NCBI RefSeq assembly: GCF_010811875.1
Contig: NZ_VKHP01000016.1
Span: 1 to 64,000 of the forward strand
Length of the DNA: 64,000 bases
Direction of reading: 5' to 3'
Source: Bradyrhizobium uaiense
GTDB taxonomy: Bacteria; Pseudomonadota; Alphaproteobacteria; Rhizobiales; Xanthobacteraceae
The stretch's first letter is position 1; each line of letters starts with the position of its first letter. Positions 39,122-49,867 of the stretch are shown here, piece after piece. The notes beneath the pieces are model-generated. The model saw nothing but the letters and a program-made list of their open reading frames with translations, was not told where the DNA came from and searched no databases. The translations under genes and the position numbers were made by a program.

Positions 39122-40084
39122 TCAGGACACGTCCGGGCCGTAGGCTGGGGCCACGAGACCGCCCACGGTGCCTGCACCGGCTTCGACATGGCCGCGGACC
39201 GGCCGCCGAGCGGTCTCCGATTCGACCACGCGCCAAGCGCTGCGGTCGGCCAGCAGCGCCTTCAGCACTGCGTTGTTGAGCTTGTGACCGCCGCATACCG
39301 AACGATAGCTACCGAGCAGCGGCAGGCCGGCCAGCGCGAGGTCGCCGATCACGTCGAGCACCTTGTGGCGGGCGCATTCGTTGGCGTAGCGCAGGCCCTC
39401 AGCGTTGAGCAGGCGGGCCTCGTCGAACACCACCGTGTTGTCGAAGGAGGCGCCGAGCGCGAAGCCTGCGCCCCACAGCCGCGCCACGTCGTTCATGCAG
39501 CCGAAGGTGCGGGCGCGCGCAACCTCGCGGCGGAAGCCTTCCGGCGAAAGATCAAAGGAGAAGGTCTGCTGGCCGATCACCTTGTTGGTGAAATCGATCT
39601 CGACCTCGACGCGGAAACCGCCGGCGAACGGACGCAGCTCGCCCATCGCATCGCCGATCTTGACCTGCACCGGCTTCAGCACCTGGATGAAGCGGCGGAC
39701 ACCGGGCTGGGTCACGATGCCGGCCTGATCGATTGCTGCGACAAACGCCGCGGCGCTGCCGTCCATGATCGGAACTTCGGCGCCATCGACTTCGATCGTG
39801 GCGTTGTCGACGCCCATGCCGCGCAGCGCCGCGAGCACATGCTCGGCAGTCGAGACCAGCGGCCCTTCGCGGTCACCCAGCACTGTCGCAAATTCGGTTG
39901 CGATCACGGCGTCGGCGGTGGCCGTAACTTCGCGGTCAGCACCATCGAGACCGGTGCGGACAAAAATAAAACCTGCATCAACAGGTGCAGGTCCCAACGT
40001 GAGACTGACAGGAAGACCGGAATGAACGCCTACGCCAGTCACGGTGGCTTGCGACCGAAGCGTTGTTTGGCGGCTGAATTTCAT
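39122..40084 (-). CDS. lpxC: UDP-3-O-acyl-N-acetylglucosamine deacetylase LpxC
   Basis: Zinc enzyme (320 aa) for the first committed step of lipid A synthesis. It opens MKFSRQTTLRSQATVTGVGV. Zinc ligands are the His in STAEHVLAAL and the His and Asp of ARHKVLDVIGDLAL; the catalytic His is in GSYRSVCGGHKLNN. The frame extends to 40111, but the family start is ATG 40084. It lies in the usual place downstream of ftsZ and upstream of bamD. Confidence 0.96.
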   Translation of the reverse strand: MKFSRQTTLRSQATVTGVGVHSGLPVSLTLGPAPVDAGFIFVRTGLDGADREVTATADAVIATEFATVLGDREGPLVSTAEHVLAALRGMGVDNATIEVDGAEVPIMDGSAAAFVAAIDQAGIVTQPGVRRFIQVLKPVQVKIGDAMGELRPFAGGFRVEVEIDFTNKVIGQQTFSFDLSPEGFRREVARARTFGCMNDVARLWGAGFALGASFDNTVVFDEARLLNAEGLRYANECARHKVLDVIGDLALAGLPLLGSYRSVCGGHKLNNAVLKALLADRSAWRVVESETARRPVRGHVEAGAGTVGGLVAPAYGPDVS

Positions 40085-40423
40085 TCGATAATGCCCACTA
40101 CCCGACTTCACTCAATTCAAGTGGCCAAACTTCCCCAAGGCCGACTCGCTTGAGCTCCCCAAGTCACGGGAGACCATAGTGATTTCCTAAACCGCGCCAA
40201 CTCACGCTTCTTTACCGATTGTTACCCCATCTCCGCCGCATTCACGCCCAAGGTTAACCAAATTGCGGCAGCGAAAACGGTCCTCGGCGGGCGATCATCT
40301 GACCACCGAAAGAATAATTAATGATTTAAAATCAGTTGCTTGTTTACCGGCTGCCCATCAAAAGGAGAAGGCCCCGACGGTTCCCCGCCGAGGCCTTCTT
40401 TGTGATCAAGGTTGTAACAAAAC
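40085..40423. other. Non-coding gap between ftsZ and lpxC
   Basis: 339 bases, less GC-rich than the genes. It holds the ftsZ terminator at one end and the lpxC leader at the other. GGTTAACC at 40253-40260 and TTAATGATTTAA near 40319 are visible; neither fits the full TTAA-N7-TTAA CtrA site. No gene is seen. Confidence 0.7.
40360..40399 (-). terminator. Rho-independent terminator after ftsZ
   Basis: AGAAGGCCCCGACGG (40366-40380) and CCGCCGAGGCCTTCT (40385-40399) pair with two weak positions. On the minus strand the stem is followed by CCTTTT. It starts 25 bases after the ftsZ stop. Confidence 0.75.
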
Positions 40424-42211
40424 TCAGTTTGCCTGCCGGCGCAGGAAGGCCGGGATATCAAGATGGTCGTCGCCCTGTGGCGCCGGAGCAACAGGCGCCT
40501 GACGGCCATGAGCGTCCAATCCCTGCGGTGCCGGGCGCTTCGCATATTCCGATACCGGCGATTCGTTTGCCGAGATCTGCTGCGCGACGCTGCGGGCCGG
40601 CTTGCGCTCGGGCAGCGGCGGCATCGTCGGCATGGCCGGACCGGAGGCGCGGGCCGCGATCGGCGGCTCGGTCTCTTCGTCGCGGCGGCCGAGGCCGACA
40701 TTGGCCAGCCGCTGCAACAGCGACAGCCGGGTCTTCTGCGGGTGTTCAGCCTCACCGTCACCGCTGGCCTGGCGGATTTCCGCCTGCGCCGGCATCGGCA
40801 GATCCTCGAACTTCGGCATCCGCGGAGCACGGACCGGCGAACGCTCGGCCGCCTGCGGGATGAAGGTCTCGGGCGGCATCGGTTCGTGCTGCTCGGCCCG
40901 GGACGCCTCGTGGTCCGGGAACAACGAGGGCTTCTGGGCGATCGGGCGCACGGTGACGTCACCGTAGGAGGCCTGCTGCAGCGGCGCCTGGGCAGCCGGT
41001 GCGCTGTCCGGGGCAACTGCGGCTGCGATCGCCGCGAGCGCGGCGCGCTCGACGGCCGGACGCTGCTGGGCTGCGGCCGGAGCCGCAATCGGCGCAACGG
41101 TCACGCCGGTCGGCGGTTCCAGCTTCTGGGCCCGCTCGGCCATGCGCTGATTGTCGGCACGCAGGCGGGCGGTGAGATCGGCCAGCCGGCTCTCCGGCGA
41201 ACCACCCGACTGCTGCGCGGGCGCCTGGGCACGGGACGCGATCGCGGCCTGCTCGATGCCGGTTGCGACCACAGAGACGCGAATGATGCCGTCGAGCGAT
41301 TCGTCGAAGGTGGCGCCGACGATGATGTTGGCGTCGGCATCGACTTCTTCGCGGATGCGGGTTGCGGCTTCGTCGACCTCGAACAGGGTGAGGTCCTTGC
41401 CGCCCGTGATCGAGATCAAGAGGCCGCGGGCGCCCTTCATCGAGCTGTCGTCGATCAGCGGGTTGGCGATCGCGGCCTCCGCGGCGGTCAGCGCACGCTT
41501 CTCGCCGGTGGCCTCGCCGGTGCCCATCATCGCCTTGCCCATCTCACGCATCACTGCGCGGACGTCGGCGAAGTCGAGGTTGATCAGGCCTTCCTTGACC
41601 ATCAGGTCGGTGATGCAGGCGACGCCCGAGTACAGCACCTGGTCGGCCATCGCGAACGCGTCGGCGAAGGTGGTCTTCTCGTTGGCGACCCGGAACAGGT
41701 TCTGGTTCGGGATGATCAGCAGCGTGTCGACTACCTTGTGGAGCTCGGAAATACCGTGCTCGGCGGTGCGCATGCGGCGCTGACCTTCGAAGTGGAACGG
41801 CTTGGTGACCACGCCGACGGTGAGGATACCCATTTCGCGGGCAGCCTTGGCGATCACGGGCGCAGCACCGGTGCCGGTGCCGCCGCCCATGCCGGCGGTG
41901 ACGAACACCATGTTGGCGCCGGTGAGATGATCGCGCAGCTCGTCCATGACTTCCTGCGCCGCCGCAGCACCGACATCGGGCTGCGAACCGGCGCCGAGGC
42001 CCTGGGTCACCTGGGTGCCCATCTGGACGATGCGCTGCGCCTTCGACATGGTCAGCGCCTGAGCGTCGGTGTTGGCGACGACGAAGTCGACGCCCTGCAA
42101 CCCGGCGGTGATCATGTTGTTGACGGCATTACCACCCGCGCCGCCGACGCCGAAGACGGTGATCCGCGGTTTCAGCTCGCTGATGTCAGGGGGTGTCAGA
42201 TTGAGTGCCAT
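40424..42211 (-). CDS. ftsZ: Cell division GTPase FtsZ
   Basis: Tubulin homologue (595 aa) that forms the division ring. The GTP loop is [19 protein letters not shown] (about residues 104-122), with the opening [19 protein letters not shown]. The T7 catalytic region is [11 protein letters not shown]. After the core (about 320) comes an unusually long Pro/Ala-rich linker, normal for this group, ending in the conserved partner-binding tail [19 protein letters not shown] lies 6 bases before the ATG. It follows ftsA by 89 bp. Confidence 0.98.
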   Translation of the reverse strand: MALNLTPPDISELKPRITVFGVGGAGGNAVNNMITAGLQGVDFVVANTDAQALTMSKAQRIVQMGTQVTQGLGAGSQPDVGAAAAQEVMDELRDHLTGANMVFVTAGMGGGTGTGAAPVIAKAAREMGILTVGVVTKPFHFEGQRRMRTAEHGISELHKVVDTLLIIPNQNLFRVANEKTTFADAFAMADQVLYSGVACITDLMVKEGLINLDFADVRAVMREMGKAMMGTGEATGEKRALTAAEAAIANPLIDDSSMKGARGLLISITGGKDLTLFEVDEAATRIREEVDADANIIVGATFDESLDGIIRVSVVATGIEQAAIASRAQAPAQQSGGSPESRLADLTARLRADNQRMAERAQKLEPPTGVTVAPIAAPAAAQQRPAVERAALAAIAAAVAPDSAPAAQAPLQQASYGDVTVRPIAQKPSLFPDHEASRAEQHEPMPPETFIPQAAERSPVRAPRMPKFEDLPMPAQAEIRQASGDGEAEHPQKTRLSLLQRLANVGLGRRDEETEPPIAARASGPAMPTMPPLPERKPARSVAQQISANESPVSEYAKRPAPQGLDAHGRQAPVAPAPQGDDHLDIPAFLRRQAN

Positions 42212-42300
42212 GGTTGCCTCTCTCGATTATGCGCGCGTTGGTTCGTCCCGGCCGCTGGCCGCGGGAGCTGGTGAAAATGCAGTGAGCCGGGGTGCGGTCA

Positions 42301-43617
42301 TCAGAAGCCCTCGCGAAGCCATCGTCCGACCTTTCCGAAGTAACCGTCTGTCCCTGTCCTGAGCTGCCGCGTGCGCCGCGGTTCGACATGTTCAAGATGT
42401 GCGTATTGCGGATAGACCAAGAGGCCCGTCGGCACCGAGAACGAGGCGCCCTTCGCCTCGTTCGGCAGCCGGCCGAAACCGAGCGGGCGACCGATGCGGA
42501 CCTGACGGTTCAGGATACGGGCGGCAAGCTCGACGGTGCCGGTGAGCTGCGATGCGCCGCCGCTCAGCACGACGCGCGCCCTCGGCTCTGCCGCAAAGGG
42601 GGAATCCGCGAGCCGGTCACGGACCATTTCGAAAATCTCCTCGGCGCGATGCCGGACAATGTTCGCGATCGTGGCGCGGGACACGATTTGCGGTGTCTCC
42701 CGATCATCCCCCGCAGCGGGAACGGACATCAGCTCACGCGAGTCCGAACCGCCGGTCAGCACTGTGCCGTATAAAGTCTTGATTCGCTCGGCATCCGCAA
42801 TGCATGCGCCGATGCCGCGCGCAAGATCCATCGTGATGTGTTGCCCACCGAGCGCAAATCCGGATGCGTGCACGAGGCGGCCGCCGGAGTAAGTCGCGAT
42901 CGTGGTCGAGCCCGCGCCCATCTCGACGACGGCAGCGCCGAGATCGGCCTCGTCATCGGTCAGCACCGAGAGGCCCGCGACATAGGGGCTCGACGCCATG
43001 GCTTCCACATTGAGATGGCAGCGCTCGACCACCAGCATCAGGTTCTTGGCAACCGTCGCATCCGACGTCACCACGTTCATGTCGACGCCGAACTGGCGCG
43101 CCACCATGCCCCTGGGATCGCGGATGCCCTTGACGCCGTCGAGCGCGTAGCCGACCGGCAGCGCGTGCAGCACGGTGCGGCCGGCACCGGCGGCGTGGCG
43201 CATGCCGGCCGAGGTGACGCGGCTGATATCGTCCGAGGTGACCGAGCCGCCGCGGATATCGGCTGCGGCTTCAACCAGCTGACCATGCTGCCTGCCGCCG
43301 GAGACCGACAGCAGGACGGATTCGACGCGGACCTTGGCCATGCGCTCGGCCAGCGCGACGGCATGGCGCACCGCCTTCTCGCATTCGGCGAGATCGACGA
43401 CGGAGCCGGCCTTGACGCCGCGCGACTGGATCTGGCTGTAGCCGATCAGCTCGACCGCATGGGTGCGGCCGCGCAGCGCCTCGTTCGGCGGCGACGGCCG
43501 GAGCCGTGCGATCATGCAGGCGATCTTGCTGGAGCCGACATCGAGCGAAGCCACCATCGCGGTGCGCTTCTGCATCGGGCGGGTCTTCGGGGTCAGATTG
43601 CGATCGAGGCCGGTCAT
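42301..43617 (-). CDS. ftsA: Cell division protein FtsA
   Basis: Actin-like ATPase (438 aa) that anchors FtsZ to the membrane. Actin-fold motifs are MVASLDVGSSKIACMIARL (phosphate 1), DLGAAVVEMGAGSTTIATY (phosphate 2) and VVLSGGASQLTG (adenosine). The C-terminus VGRWLREGF is a membrane-binding amphipathic helix. The start overlaps the ftsQ stop by 4 bp, showing coupled translation. Confidence 0.97.
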   Translation of the reverse strand: MTGLDRNLTPKTRPMQKRTAMVASLDVGSSKIACMIARLRPSPPNEALRGRTHAVELIGYSQIQSRGVKAGSVVDLAECEKAVRHAVALAERMAKVRVESVLLSVSGGRQHGQLVEAAADIRGGSVTSDDISRVTSAGMRHAAGAGRTVLHALPVGYALDGVKGIRDPRGMVARQFGVDMNVVTSDATVAKNLMLVVERCHLNVEAMASSPYVAGLSVLTDDEADLGAAVVEMGAGSTTIATYSGGRLVHASGFALGGQHITMDLARGIGACIADAERIKTLYGTVLTGGSDSRELMSVPAAGDDRETPQIVSRATIANIVRHRAEEIFEMVRDRLADSPFAAEPRARVVLSGGASQLTGTVELAARILNRQVRIGRPLGFGRLPNEAKGASFSVPTGLLVYPQYAHLEHVEPRRTRQLRTGTDGYFGKVGRWLREGF

Positions 43618-44624
43618 GCGGAGTCACCGGCCTTCTTCTTGGACTTCTTGTCCTTGAACAATTCGTCACGCGCCTTGCCGGCTTCCTCGGACAATTGCAC
43701 GATCAGGCGATCGGGCAGCCGCATGTCGACGGCGACGATGTCGCGCGAGAACAGCTTCTCGTCCCTGTCGAGCCTGGAGAGCGCGGCGAGCGCGTTGCCG
43801 ACGTCGTTCTCCGGCAGCCGGACGTCGAGGCCGTCCTTCAGGCGCAGGTTCCAGCGCCGTTCGCCGACGAAGATCGCGGCCTTGGTCACCGCGCGCACCT
43901 GCGGGTAGCGGTCGAGCAGCGCAAGGAAGTCCTGGGCGCGGGTGTCCGCCCCCTTGCCCACCACCAGCGGCAGATTGAGGAAGCGGCGCGTGACGTAGGG
44001 CTCGAGCACGGCGCCGTCGGAGGCGATCACCGACAGGCGACCGTTCTGCTGCCACAGCGCGAAGGCGGTGCGCTCGACAATGTCGATCTGCAACCGGCCC
44101 GGATAGAGCTTGAGGATCGTGGCGTCCGCGATCCAGGGATTGGCCTTCAACTTGGCGCGCACGGTATCGGCGTCGAGGAACAGCAGCGAGGAGCGGCCGT
44201 TGACGCCGCCGATCGCAAGCACCTCGTCCTGGCTCAGCTGCTTGCGGCCGTTGATGCCGACGGTGGTGATGCGGAAGCCTGCGGAATTGGCCAGCGCGTT
44301 GCGGGTGTCGCTGAGCGCCGTGGTGAACTCTTCGAGGTGGCCGCCCTTGACGATGCCGAAGCCCAGGCTGCCGAACAGGATCGCGAGCGTCGCCACCAGG
44401 CCGATGCGGCGCGGCAGATAGCGTTCGACCATCTGGATGTAGCGGTTCGGCGGCTCGCGATCGATCACCTGCGGCCGCTTTGCGGAACGCGCGCGACGGC
44501 GACGAGCGAGATGGGCGCCGACATACTCGCGCAGCAGCACTGCCGCTCCAATAGCGGCTGCTCTCAGGTCAGCTTGAGGCCCCAGCGATCGCAGCGATCG
44601 AGTGAGGCGTCCTGCACCATCCAT
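43614..44624 (-). CDS. ftsQ: Cell division protein FtsQ
   Basis: Bitopic divisome protein (336 aa). A basic cytoplasmic part (ARRRRARSAKRP) precedes one membrane helix (RIGLVATLAILFGSLGFGIV, about 73-92). The periplasmic POTRA domain includes FRITTVGINGRKQLSQDEVL, followed by the FtsQ domain (DATILKLYPGRLQIDIVER). The Lys-rich C-terminus is DKKSKKKAGDSA. It links FtsL and other division proteins in the periplasm. It begins the ftsQAZ group. The ribosome-binding site before ATG 44624 is weak. Confidence 0.93.
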   Translation of the reverse strand: MDGAGRLTRSLRSLGPQADLRAAAIGAAVLLREYVGAHLARRRRARSAKRPQVIDREPPNRYIQMVERYLPRRIGLVATLAILFGSLGFGIVKGGHLEEFTTALSDTRNALANSAGFRITTVGINGRKQLSQDEVLAIGGVNGRSSLLFLDADTVRAKLKANPWIADATILKLYPGRLQIDIVERTAFALWQQNGRLSVIASDGAVLEPYVTRRFLNLPLVVGKGADTRAQDFLALLDRYPQVRAVTKAAIFVGERRWNLRLKDGLDVRLPENDVGNALAALSRLDRDEKLFSRDIVAVDMRLPDRLIVQLSEEAGKARDELFKDKKSKKKAGDSA

Positions 44625-44956
44625 TGCACGAACTCGTCACGTGTTGCGCCCGCAAACCCCGCGGGTCCCGGCACAAATCACGTCTCGGCAAGACCGGTGG
44701 GATTAGAGTGGCCCCCTGTTCCCTGGTTGCGATCCTCGAAGCGGAATTCCGCGACAGCTCACGCCCCGGCAGCCAAGCGCTACATGCGCCGCCAGCGTTA
44801 ACCTTCGGGCTTCCTGGTAAACAAACGGTAAATGAGTTCGGCCTGGAGCGTATTTTGATCAACGCTGTGAGTACTTTGCCGCGTACCCGTTAGCATTTTA
44901 GCAACAGCGCCCGGGTTCCATCCGGCCGAGTCGGGCGGGTTCCCGCCTGATCGGCC
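44625..44956. other. Gap between ddl and ftsQ, likely ftsQAZ promoter region
   Basis: 332 bases without a convincing gene. Towards ddl it is AT-richer (GTAAACAAACGGTAAATGAG near 44817). GTTAACC occurs at 44798-44804, a CtrA-half-site-like word, without a second half at the expected spacing. Confidence 0.6.
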
Positions 44957-45943
44957 TTAACTTCTGGCGCGGCGGCGGGCGAGCTCGATCTGGTCGTTGA
45001 GGAAGTCGGCAAAAGCGATCCCCTGTGCTTTCAAGGCCTTAGGGTACAGCGATGCCGCGGTGAGGCCCGGCAGCGTGTTGGTCTCGAGGTAGACCGGGCC
45101 ATTGGCCGATACGATGAAATCGCTGCGCGAGTACCCGGCGCAGGACAACGCGCGATGCGCCTTCAACGCATGATCCATGATCGCGGCACTGACCTCGGGC
45201 GCGAAGCGGCCGGGACAAATCTCCTGGGTCGACTTCAGAAGGTATTTGGCTGTGTAGTCGAAGGCTCCCTCCCCGGGCACGATCTCGACCGGCGGCAGCG
45301 CCAACACCGTGCCGTCGGATTGCTCGAGCACCCCGCAGGTCGCCTCCACGCCCGTGACGTACGGCTCGATCAGATAGTCTTCATGCTTGGCGGCATTGCG
45401 GACCGCGACGAGATCCTGCTGTGCGTTGACGAAGATCAGCCCGTAGCTCGATCCGTCCTTGGCCGGCTTTGCGATCAGCCTGCCATGTTGCGCGAAGGCC
45501 TCGTCGAGCTGTGCGACGGTGATGCCCTGCGGTGCGTTGAGGCCGGCGATCGCCGCGAAGCGCTTGGCCGACGGCTTGTCGAACGCGAGATGCGACGACG
45601 CCGAGCCGGAGCCGGTGAACGCAACGCCGCGCAACTCGCACATCGCCTGCAATTCGCCATTCTCGGCGCGGCCACCGTGCAGGCCGAGCACCAGCACGCG
45701 CTGCTCGGCGCTCGCTTTGTCGAGCGCCTGGTCGAGCGCGATGCCGCGCCCGTCGGGCTTGAAATCGACCTCGAAGGGCCGCGAATGGCCAAGCAGCTTC
45801 TCGGACGTCACCGCGTGCACGGTGTCGTCAACGTCCCAGAACCACAGGTCCGCGTCGGGCAGCGCGCGGTGCAGCGCCTGCGTGCTCGCGACCGAGACCA
45901 GCCGCTCCTTGTTGGTGCCGCCGAACAGAATGGTCACCTGCAT
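44957..45943 (-). CDS. ddl: D-alanine--D-alanine ligase
   Basis: ATP-grasp ligase (328 aa) making the D-Ala-D-Ala end of the peptidoglycan stem. It opens [23 protein letters not shown]-grasp features are LIAKPAKDGSSYGLIFVNAQ and the metal-binding YLETNTLPGLTAASLYPKA, where the usual Asn-Thr-P-G-L-T is exact. It is somewhat divergent from E. coli DdlB in the middle. The start overlaps the murB stop by one base (TGATG); the frame to 45973 is not used. Confidence 0.92.
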   Translation of the reverse strand: MQVTILFGGTNKERLVSVASTQALHRALPDADLWFWDVDDTVHAVTSEKLLGHSRPFEVDFKPDGRGIALDQALDKASAEQRVLVLGLHGGRAENGELQAMCELRGVAFTGSGSASSHLAFDKPSAKRFAAIAGLNAPQGITVAQLDEAFAQHGRLIAKPAKDGSSYGLIFVNAQQDLVAVRNAAKHEDYLIEPYVTGVEATCGVLEQSDGTVLALPPVEIVPGEGAFDYTAKYLLKSTQEICPGRFAPEVSAAIMDHALKAHRALSCAGYSRSDFIVSANGPVYLETNTLPGLTAASLYPKALKAQGIAFADFLNDQIELARRRARS

Positions 45944-46860
45944 CAGCTTTTCCCGATCCGCTTGATTTCCCAATGTAGCTCAATGCCGCTGGTTTGCTTG
46001 ACCCGTTCGCGCACCGTCTCTCCGAGCGTCTCGATGTCGTGCCCGGTGGCGTTGCCGGTGTTGATCAGGAAATTGCAGTGCATCTCCGACACCTGCGCGC
46101 CACCGACCTTGAGGCCGCGGCAGCCGGCGGCGTCGATCAGCTTCCAGGCGCTGTTGCCGGGCGGGTTCTTGAAGGTCGAGCCGCCGGTCTTCTCGCGGAT
46201 CGGCTGCGCGGTCTCGCGATGGGCCTGCACCTCGCTCATGCGGGCGCGGATCGCATCCGCATCGGTGATCCTGCCGCGAAAGCGCGCCGAGGTGAAGACA
46301 ACAGACGGATCGACACCCGAATTGCGATAGACGAACTTCATGTCGGCATTGCTGAATGTATGCTTCACGCCGTCGCGGCCGACGCCGACGGCCTCGACCA
46401 GCACATCCTTGGTCTCGCCGCCGTTGGCGCCGGCGTTCATGCGCAGCGCGCCACCGACCGTGCCGGGAATGCCGAAAAAGAATTCCATGCCGCCAATGTT
46501 CGCCGCCGCCGCCGTCTCGGCGACGCGCTTGTCGAGCGCAGCAGCGCCGGCAGTGACGACATCGCCGCCCGCGCTGGTTTCGCCGAACGCGCGCGGCGCC
46601 AGCCGGATCACGACCCCAGGCATGCCGCCGTCGCGCACGATCAGGTTGGAGCCGACGCCGACGACGTAGACCGGCAATTCCTGTGGCAGGTGCTTCAGGA
46701 AATAGGCGAGATCGTCTTCATCCGCCGGCGTAAACAGCACCTGCGCCGGACCGCCGACGCGAAACCAGGTCAGCTCGGCCAGCGACTGGTTCGCCAGCAG
46801 CCGCCCGCGCAACTCCGGCATCGCGGCTTTCAGGTCGGGCGTAATGTCGGGGAAGGTCAT
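45943..46860 (-). CDS. murB: UDP-N-acetylenolpyruvoylglucosamine reductase MurB
   Basis: FAD/NADPH enzyme (305 aa) that reduces UDP-GlcNAc-enolpyruvate to UDP-MurNAc. FAD motifs are [18 protein letters not shown] and [20 protein letters not shown]. The catalytic Ser is in [18 protein letters not shown], the type II MurB pattern, and the Glu in [12 protein letters not shown]. It is coupled to ddl by a one-base overlap. The 271-base gap to murC holds a palindromic repeat. Confidence 0.97.
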   Translation of the reverse strand: MTFPDITPDLKAAMPELRGRLLANQSLAELTWFRVGGPAQVLFTPADEDDLAYFLKHLPQELPVYVVGVGSNLIVRDGGMPGVVIRLAPRAFGETSAGGDVVTAGAAALDKRVAETAAAANIGGMEFFFGIPGTVGGALRMNAGANGGETKDVLVEAVGVGRDGVKHTFSNADMKFVYRNSGVDPSVVFTSARFRGRITDADAIRARMSEVQAHRETAQPIREKTGGSTFKNPPGNSAWKLIDAAGCRGLKVGGAQVSEMHCNFLINTGNATGHDIETLGETVRERVKQTSGIELHWEIKRIGKS

Positions 46861-46930
46861 GACGCGGTGAACGATGTGCGAGCTAGATTGAGATGGCGCC
46901 GCATTGCATCTGCAGTCGCCACCCGGGGCT

Positions 46931-47094
46931 TACCCCTCTCCCTAGCCCTCCCCCGCAAGGGGGGAGGGAGTCTGACGATCCTGCTCACCTCACTTGGCGC
47001 CACAACCGCATTCTGATTCGTTGCACGAGTCAGGGAGGCACCGGCGGAAGGGTTCCCTCCCCCCTTGCGGGGGAGGGTTAGGGAGAGGGGTGAG
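46931..47094. repeat. CCCTCTCCC-type palindromic repeat between murC and murB
   Basis: ACCCCTCTCCCTAGCCCTCC with a short inner CCCCGCAAGGGG hairpin at one end is inverted as GGAGGGTTAGGGAGAGGGGT at the other, which also has an inner CCCCTTGCGGGG hairpin. It resembles the repeat inside uvrD and fills most of 46861-47131. Confidence 0.88.
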
Positions 47095-47131
47095 CCGCAA
47101 AGGCGGTGCTGATCGTAACCGAACAACATCA

Positions 47132-48535
47132 TCACCCCAGCGCCTTCAATTCGCCGGGCAGCGCGTAGGCCCATTGCGTGATGTTGCCGGCGCCGAGACA
47201 GACCACGAGGTCGCCGGACTTGGCGAGACCGTGAACGATCTTCGCGAGCTCGCCCGCGTTCGGCAGCGGGACAACGTTGCGATGGCCGTGGGCGCGCAGG
47301 CCGGCGGCGAAATGATCGCGGTCGACACCGGCGATCGGCGCCTCGCCGGCCGGATAGACCTCGGCGACCACGACCGCGTCGGCATCGTTGAAGCAGGTGC
47401 AGAATTCCTCGAACAGCGATTGCAGGCGGGTGTAGCGATGCGGCTGCACCACGGCGACGATCTTGCCGTTGGTGGATTCGCGCGCCGCCTTCAGGACGGC
47501 TGCGATCTCGACCGGATGATGTCCATAGTCGTCGATCACGGTAACGCCGTTGGTCTCACCGGTCTTGGTGAAGCGCCGCTTGACGCCGCCGAAACCGGCC
47601 ATTGCCTGGCGGATGACGTCGTCGGAAACGCCGAGCTCGTGCGCGACCGCGATCGCCGCCGTCGCGTTGGATGCGTTGTGGCGCCCCGGCATCGGCAGCA
47701 TGATATCGGCGATCTCATGGACCGCGCCGGATTTGCGATCGCGGATTGCGACCTTGAATTTCGAGCCGCCGCCCATCGGCGTGAGATCCAACAGCTGTGC
47801 ATCGGCCTGCGGGTTCTGGCCATAGGTGATGATGCGGCGATCCTCGATCTTGCCGACCAGGGTCTGCACCACCGGGTGGTCGGTGCACATCACGGCGAAA
47901 CCGTAGAACGGAACGTTCTCGACGAAATTGCGGAACGCGTCCTGGATCGCCTCGAAGGTCTTGAAGTGATCGAGATGTTCGGGATCGATATTGGTGACGA
48001 TGACGACATCGGACGGCAGCTTCAGGAAGGTGCCGTCGCTCTCGTCGGCCTCGACCACCATCCAGTCGCCGGCGCCTAACCGCGCGTTGGAGCCATAGGC
48101 ATTGATGATGCCGCCGTTGATGACGGTCGGGTCGAGCCCGCCGGCATCGAGCAAGGTCGCGACCATCGTGGTGGTGGTGGTCTTGCCGTGGGTGCCGGCG
48201 ATCGCGACGCAACTCTTCAGCCGCATCAATTCCGCCAGCATCTCGGCACGCCGCACCACGGGAATGCGCCGTTCGCGCGCCGCCATCAGTTCGGGATTGT
48301 CGCGCTTGATCGCGGTCGAGACCACGATGACGTCGGCGCCGTCGACGTTCTCGGCGGCGTGGCCGACTGAGACCTTGGCGCCCTTCTTGCGCAGCCGATC
48401 GAGATTGTAATTATCCGACGCGTCGGAGCCCTGCACGGTGTAGCCGAGATTGATCAGCACCTCGGCGATGCCGCTCATGCCGATGCCGCCGATCCCGACG
48501 AAGTGAATGGGTCCGATCTCGCGCGGCAGTCTCAT
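47132..48535 (-). CDS. murC: UDP-N-acetylmuramate--L-alanine ligase MurC
   Basis: Mur ligase (467 aa) adding L-Ala to UDP-MurNAc. The N-terminal Rossmann motif is [20 protein letters not shown]. The ATP loop is [20 protein letters not shown] (about residues 110-129), and the middle-domain ligands are in [12 protein letters not shown]. The C-terminal domain has [18 protein letters not shown], a MurC signature. It stands between murG (120-bp gap) and murB (repeat-filled gap). Confidence 0.97.
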   Translation of the reverse strand: MRLPREIGPIHFVGIGGIGMSGIAEVLINLGYTVQGSDASDNYNLDRLRKKGAKVSVGHAAENVDGADVIVVSTAIKRDNPELMAARERRIPVVRRAEMLAELMRLKSCVAIAGTHGKTTTTTMVATLLDAGGLDPTVINGGIINAYGSNARLGAGDWMVVEADESDGTFLKLPSDVVIVTNIDPEHLDHFKTFEAIQDAFRNFVENVPFYGFAVMCTDHPVVQTLVGKIEDRRIITYGQNPQADAQLLDLTPMGGGSKFKVAIRDRKSGAVHEIADIMLPMPGRHNASNATAAIAVAHELGVSDDVIRQAMAGFGGVKRRFTKTGETNGVTVIDDYGHHPVEIAAVLKAARESTNGKIVAVVQPHRYTRLQSLFEEFCTCFNDADAVVVAEVYPAGEAPIAGVDRDHFAAGLRAHGHRNVVPLPNAGELAKIVHGLAKSGDLVVCLGAGNITQWAYALPGELKALG

Positions 48536-48655
48536 CTTGCTAGCACCTTCATCGTGTCCTGGCTCACCCGGCAGTCCTCCGACTTATGGAAGACTGACAT
48601 GGCCGTAACAAGCCCGTCAGTGGCATTCCATAGACGAAAAATCCACGAAAGCGGC

Positions 48656-49756
48656 CTAAATACCCGCCACTTTCGCCACCAGATCGGCGAGCCGCTCGGC
48701 GGCATCGAGCCGGCCGACACTGCGCGCGGCCGCCGCCATCGCGGTCAACCTCGAGGGCTCTGCGGCAAACGCCGTGATCTCGGCCGCCAGCCGCTCGGGC
48801 GTAAAGTCGCTCTGTGCGATACGCAGCGCACCGTTCGCCTGCGACAGCACGCCGGCATTGGCGAACTGGTCCTGATCGATCGCGCCCGGCAGCGGCACCA
48901 GGATCGAGGGCCGCCCGATCGCGGCGAGCTCGGCGACCGTGCCGGCGCCGGAACGCGAGATCGCGAGCTGGCTCGACGCAAGGCGCGCCGGCAGATCCGG
49001 GAAGAACGGCGCCAGCTCGGCGTTGATCTTGAGCCGATCATAGACCTCGCGCACCCTGGTCATGTCCTCGTCGCGCACCTGCTGGGTAATGATCAGGCGG
49101 CTCCACAGCGCAGGCGCGAGCTTCTCGATCGCAGGCGGCACGATGTCGCTCATCACCCGCGCGCCCTGGCTGCCGCCGACGACGAGCAGGCGCAGCGGCC
49201 CGTCCACCTCGACCGGCGTGTACTTCACGGCCGCCGCCGCAAGGATCGCCGGCCGCATCGGCGTGCCGACTGTGGTCGCCTTGCCGGCGAGCGCCGGATC
49301 GCGATCGAGCACGCCGGGCAGCGAGGTCGCGATCGCGTTGACGCGGCTGGAGAGGAACCGGTTGGCGCGGCCGAGCACCGCGTTGGCATCGTGAATGATG
49401 CCGGGAACGCCGAGCATCCGCGCCGCCACCAGCGGCGGCAAGGTCGGGTAGCCGCCGAAGCCGACGACGGCCGCGGGCCTCAGCCGGCGCACCAGGTTGG
49501 CGGCAACCAATGTGCCGTAGCCGAGCATCAGCACGGTCTGCGCCAGCGAGATCGGATTGCGGCTGCGCACGGTGGCGCTCGGCACCAGGTCGATGCTCTC
49601 CCGGCCGAACAGGCCGGAGTAGCGCAGCGCGCGGCCGTCAGTCGCGAGCCGGACGCGCAGGCCACGCCTGAACAGTTCCACGGCTAGTGCTTCGGCCGGG
49701 AACAGATGGCCGCCGGTGCCACCGGCCGCCAGCAGAATCAAGGGCGCGTTGTCCAT
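48656..49756 (-). CDS. murG: Lipid II synthase MurG
   Basis: Membrane-associated GT-B glycosyltransferase (366 aa) that adds GlcNAc to lipid I. It opens PLILLAAGGTGGHLFPAEAL, the first G-loop. Other motifs are VVGFGGYPTLPPLVAA, the third G-loop LLVVGGSQGARVMSD, and the donor-binding AISRSGAGTVAELAAIGRPS. Start ATG 49756 fits. The 111-bp gap from ftsW is filled by a palindromic repeat. Confidence 0.97.
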   Translation of the reverse strand: MDNAPLILLAAGGTGGHLFPAEALAVELFRRGLRVRLATDGRALRYSGLFGRESIDLVPSATVRSRNPISLAQTVLMLGYGTLVAANLVRRLRPAAVVGFGGYPTLPPLVAARMLGVPGIIHDANAVLGRANRFLSSRVNAIATSLPGVLDRDPALAGKATTVGTPMRPAILAAAAVKYTPVEVDGPLRLLVVGGSQGARVMSDIVPPAIEKLAPALWSRLIITQQVRDEDMTRVREVYDRLKINAELAPFFPDLPARLASSQLAISRSGAGTVAELAAIGRPSILVPLPGAIDQDQFANAGVLSQANGALRIAQSDFTPERLAAEITAFAAEPSRLTAMAAAARSVGRLDAAERLADLVAKVAGI

Positions 49757-49772
49757 GACCGCCTTTTATATC

Positions 49773-49855
49773 GTCATTGCGAGCGAAGCGAAGCAATCCA
49801 TAGCCCGGCAAAACGGACGGATGGATTGCTTCGTCGCTTCGCTCCTCGCAATGAC
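49773..49855. repeat. GTCATTGCGAGCGAAGCG palindromic repeat between ftsW and murG
   Basis: GTCATTGCGAGCGAAGCGAA... and the inverted ...TTCGCTCCTCGCAATGAC form the ends; GCAATCCA and TGGATTGC pair inside. It fills nearly the whole ftsW-murG gap. Confidence 0.9.
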
Positions 49856-49867
49856 AACAAGAGCCAC

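Noticed and set aside
44798-44810. CtrA-type binding site upstream of ftsQ
   Set aside because: Only one half-site-like word (GTTAACC) is present; the second half is not at the expected 7-base spacing.
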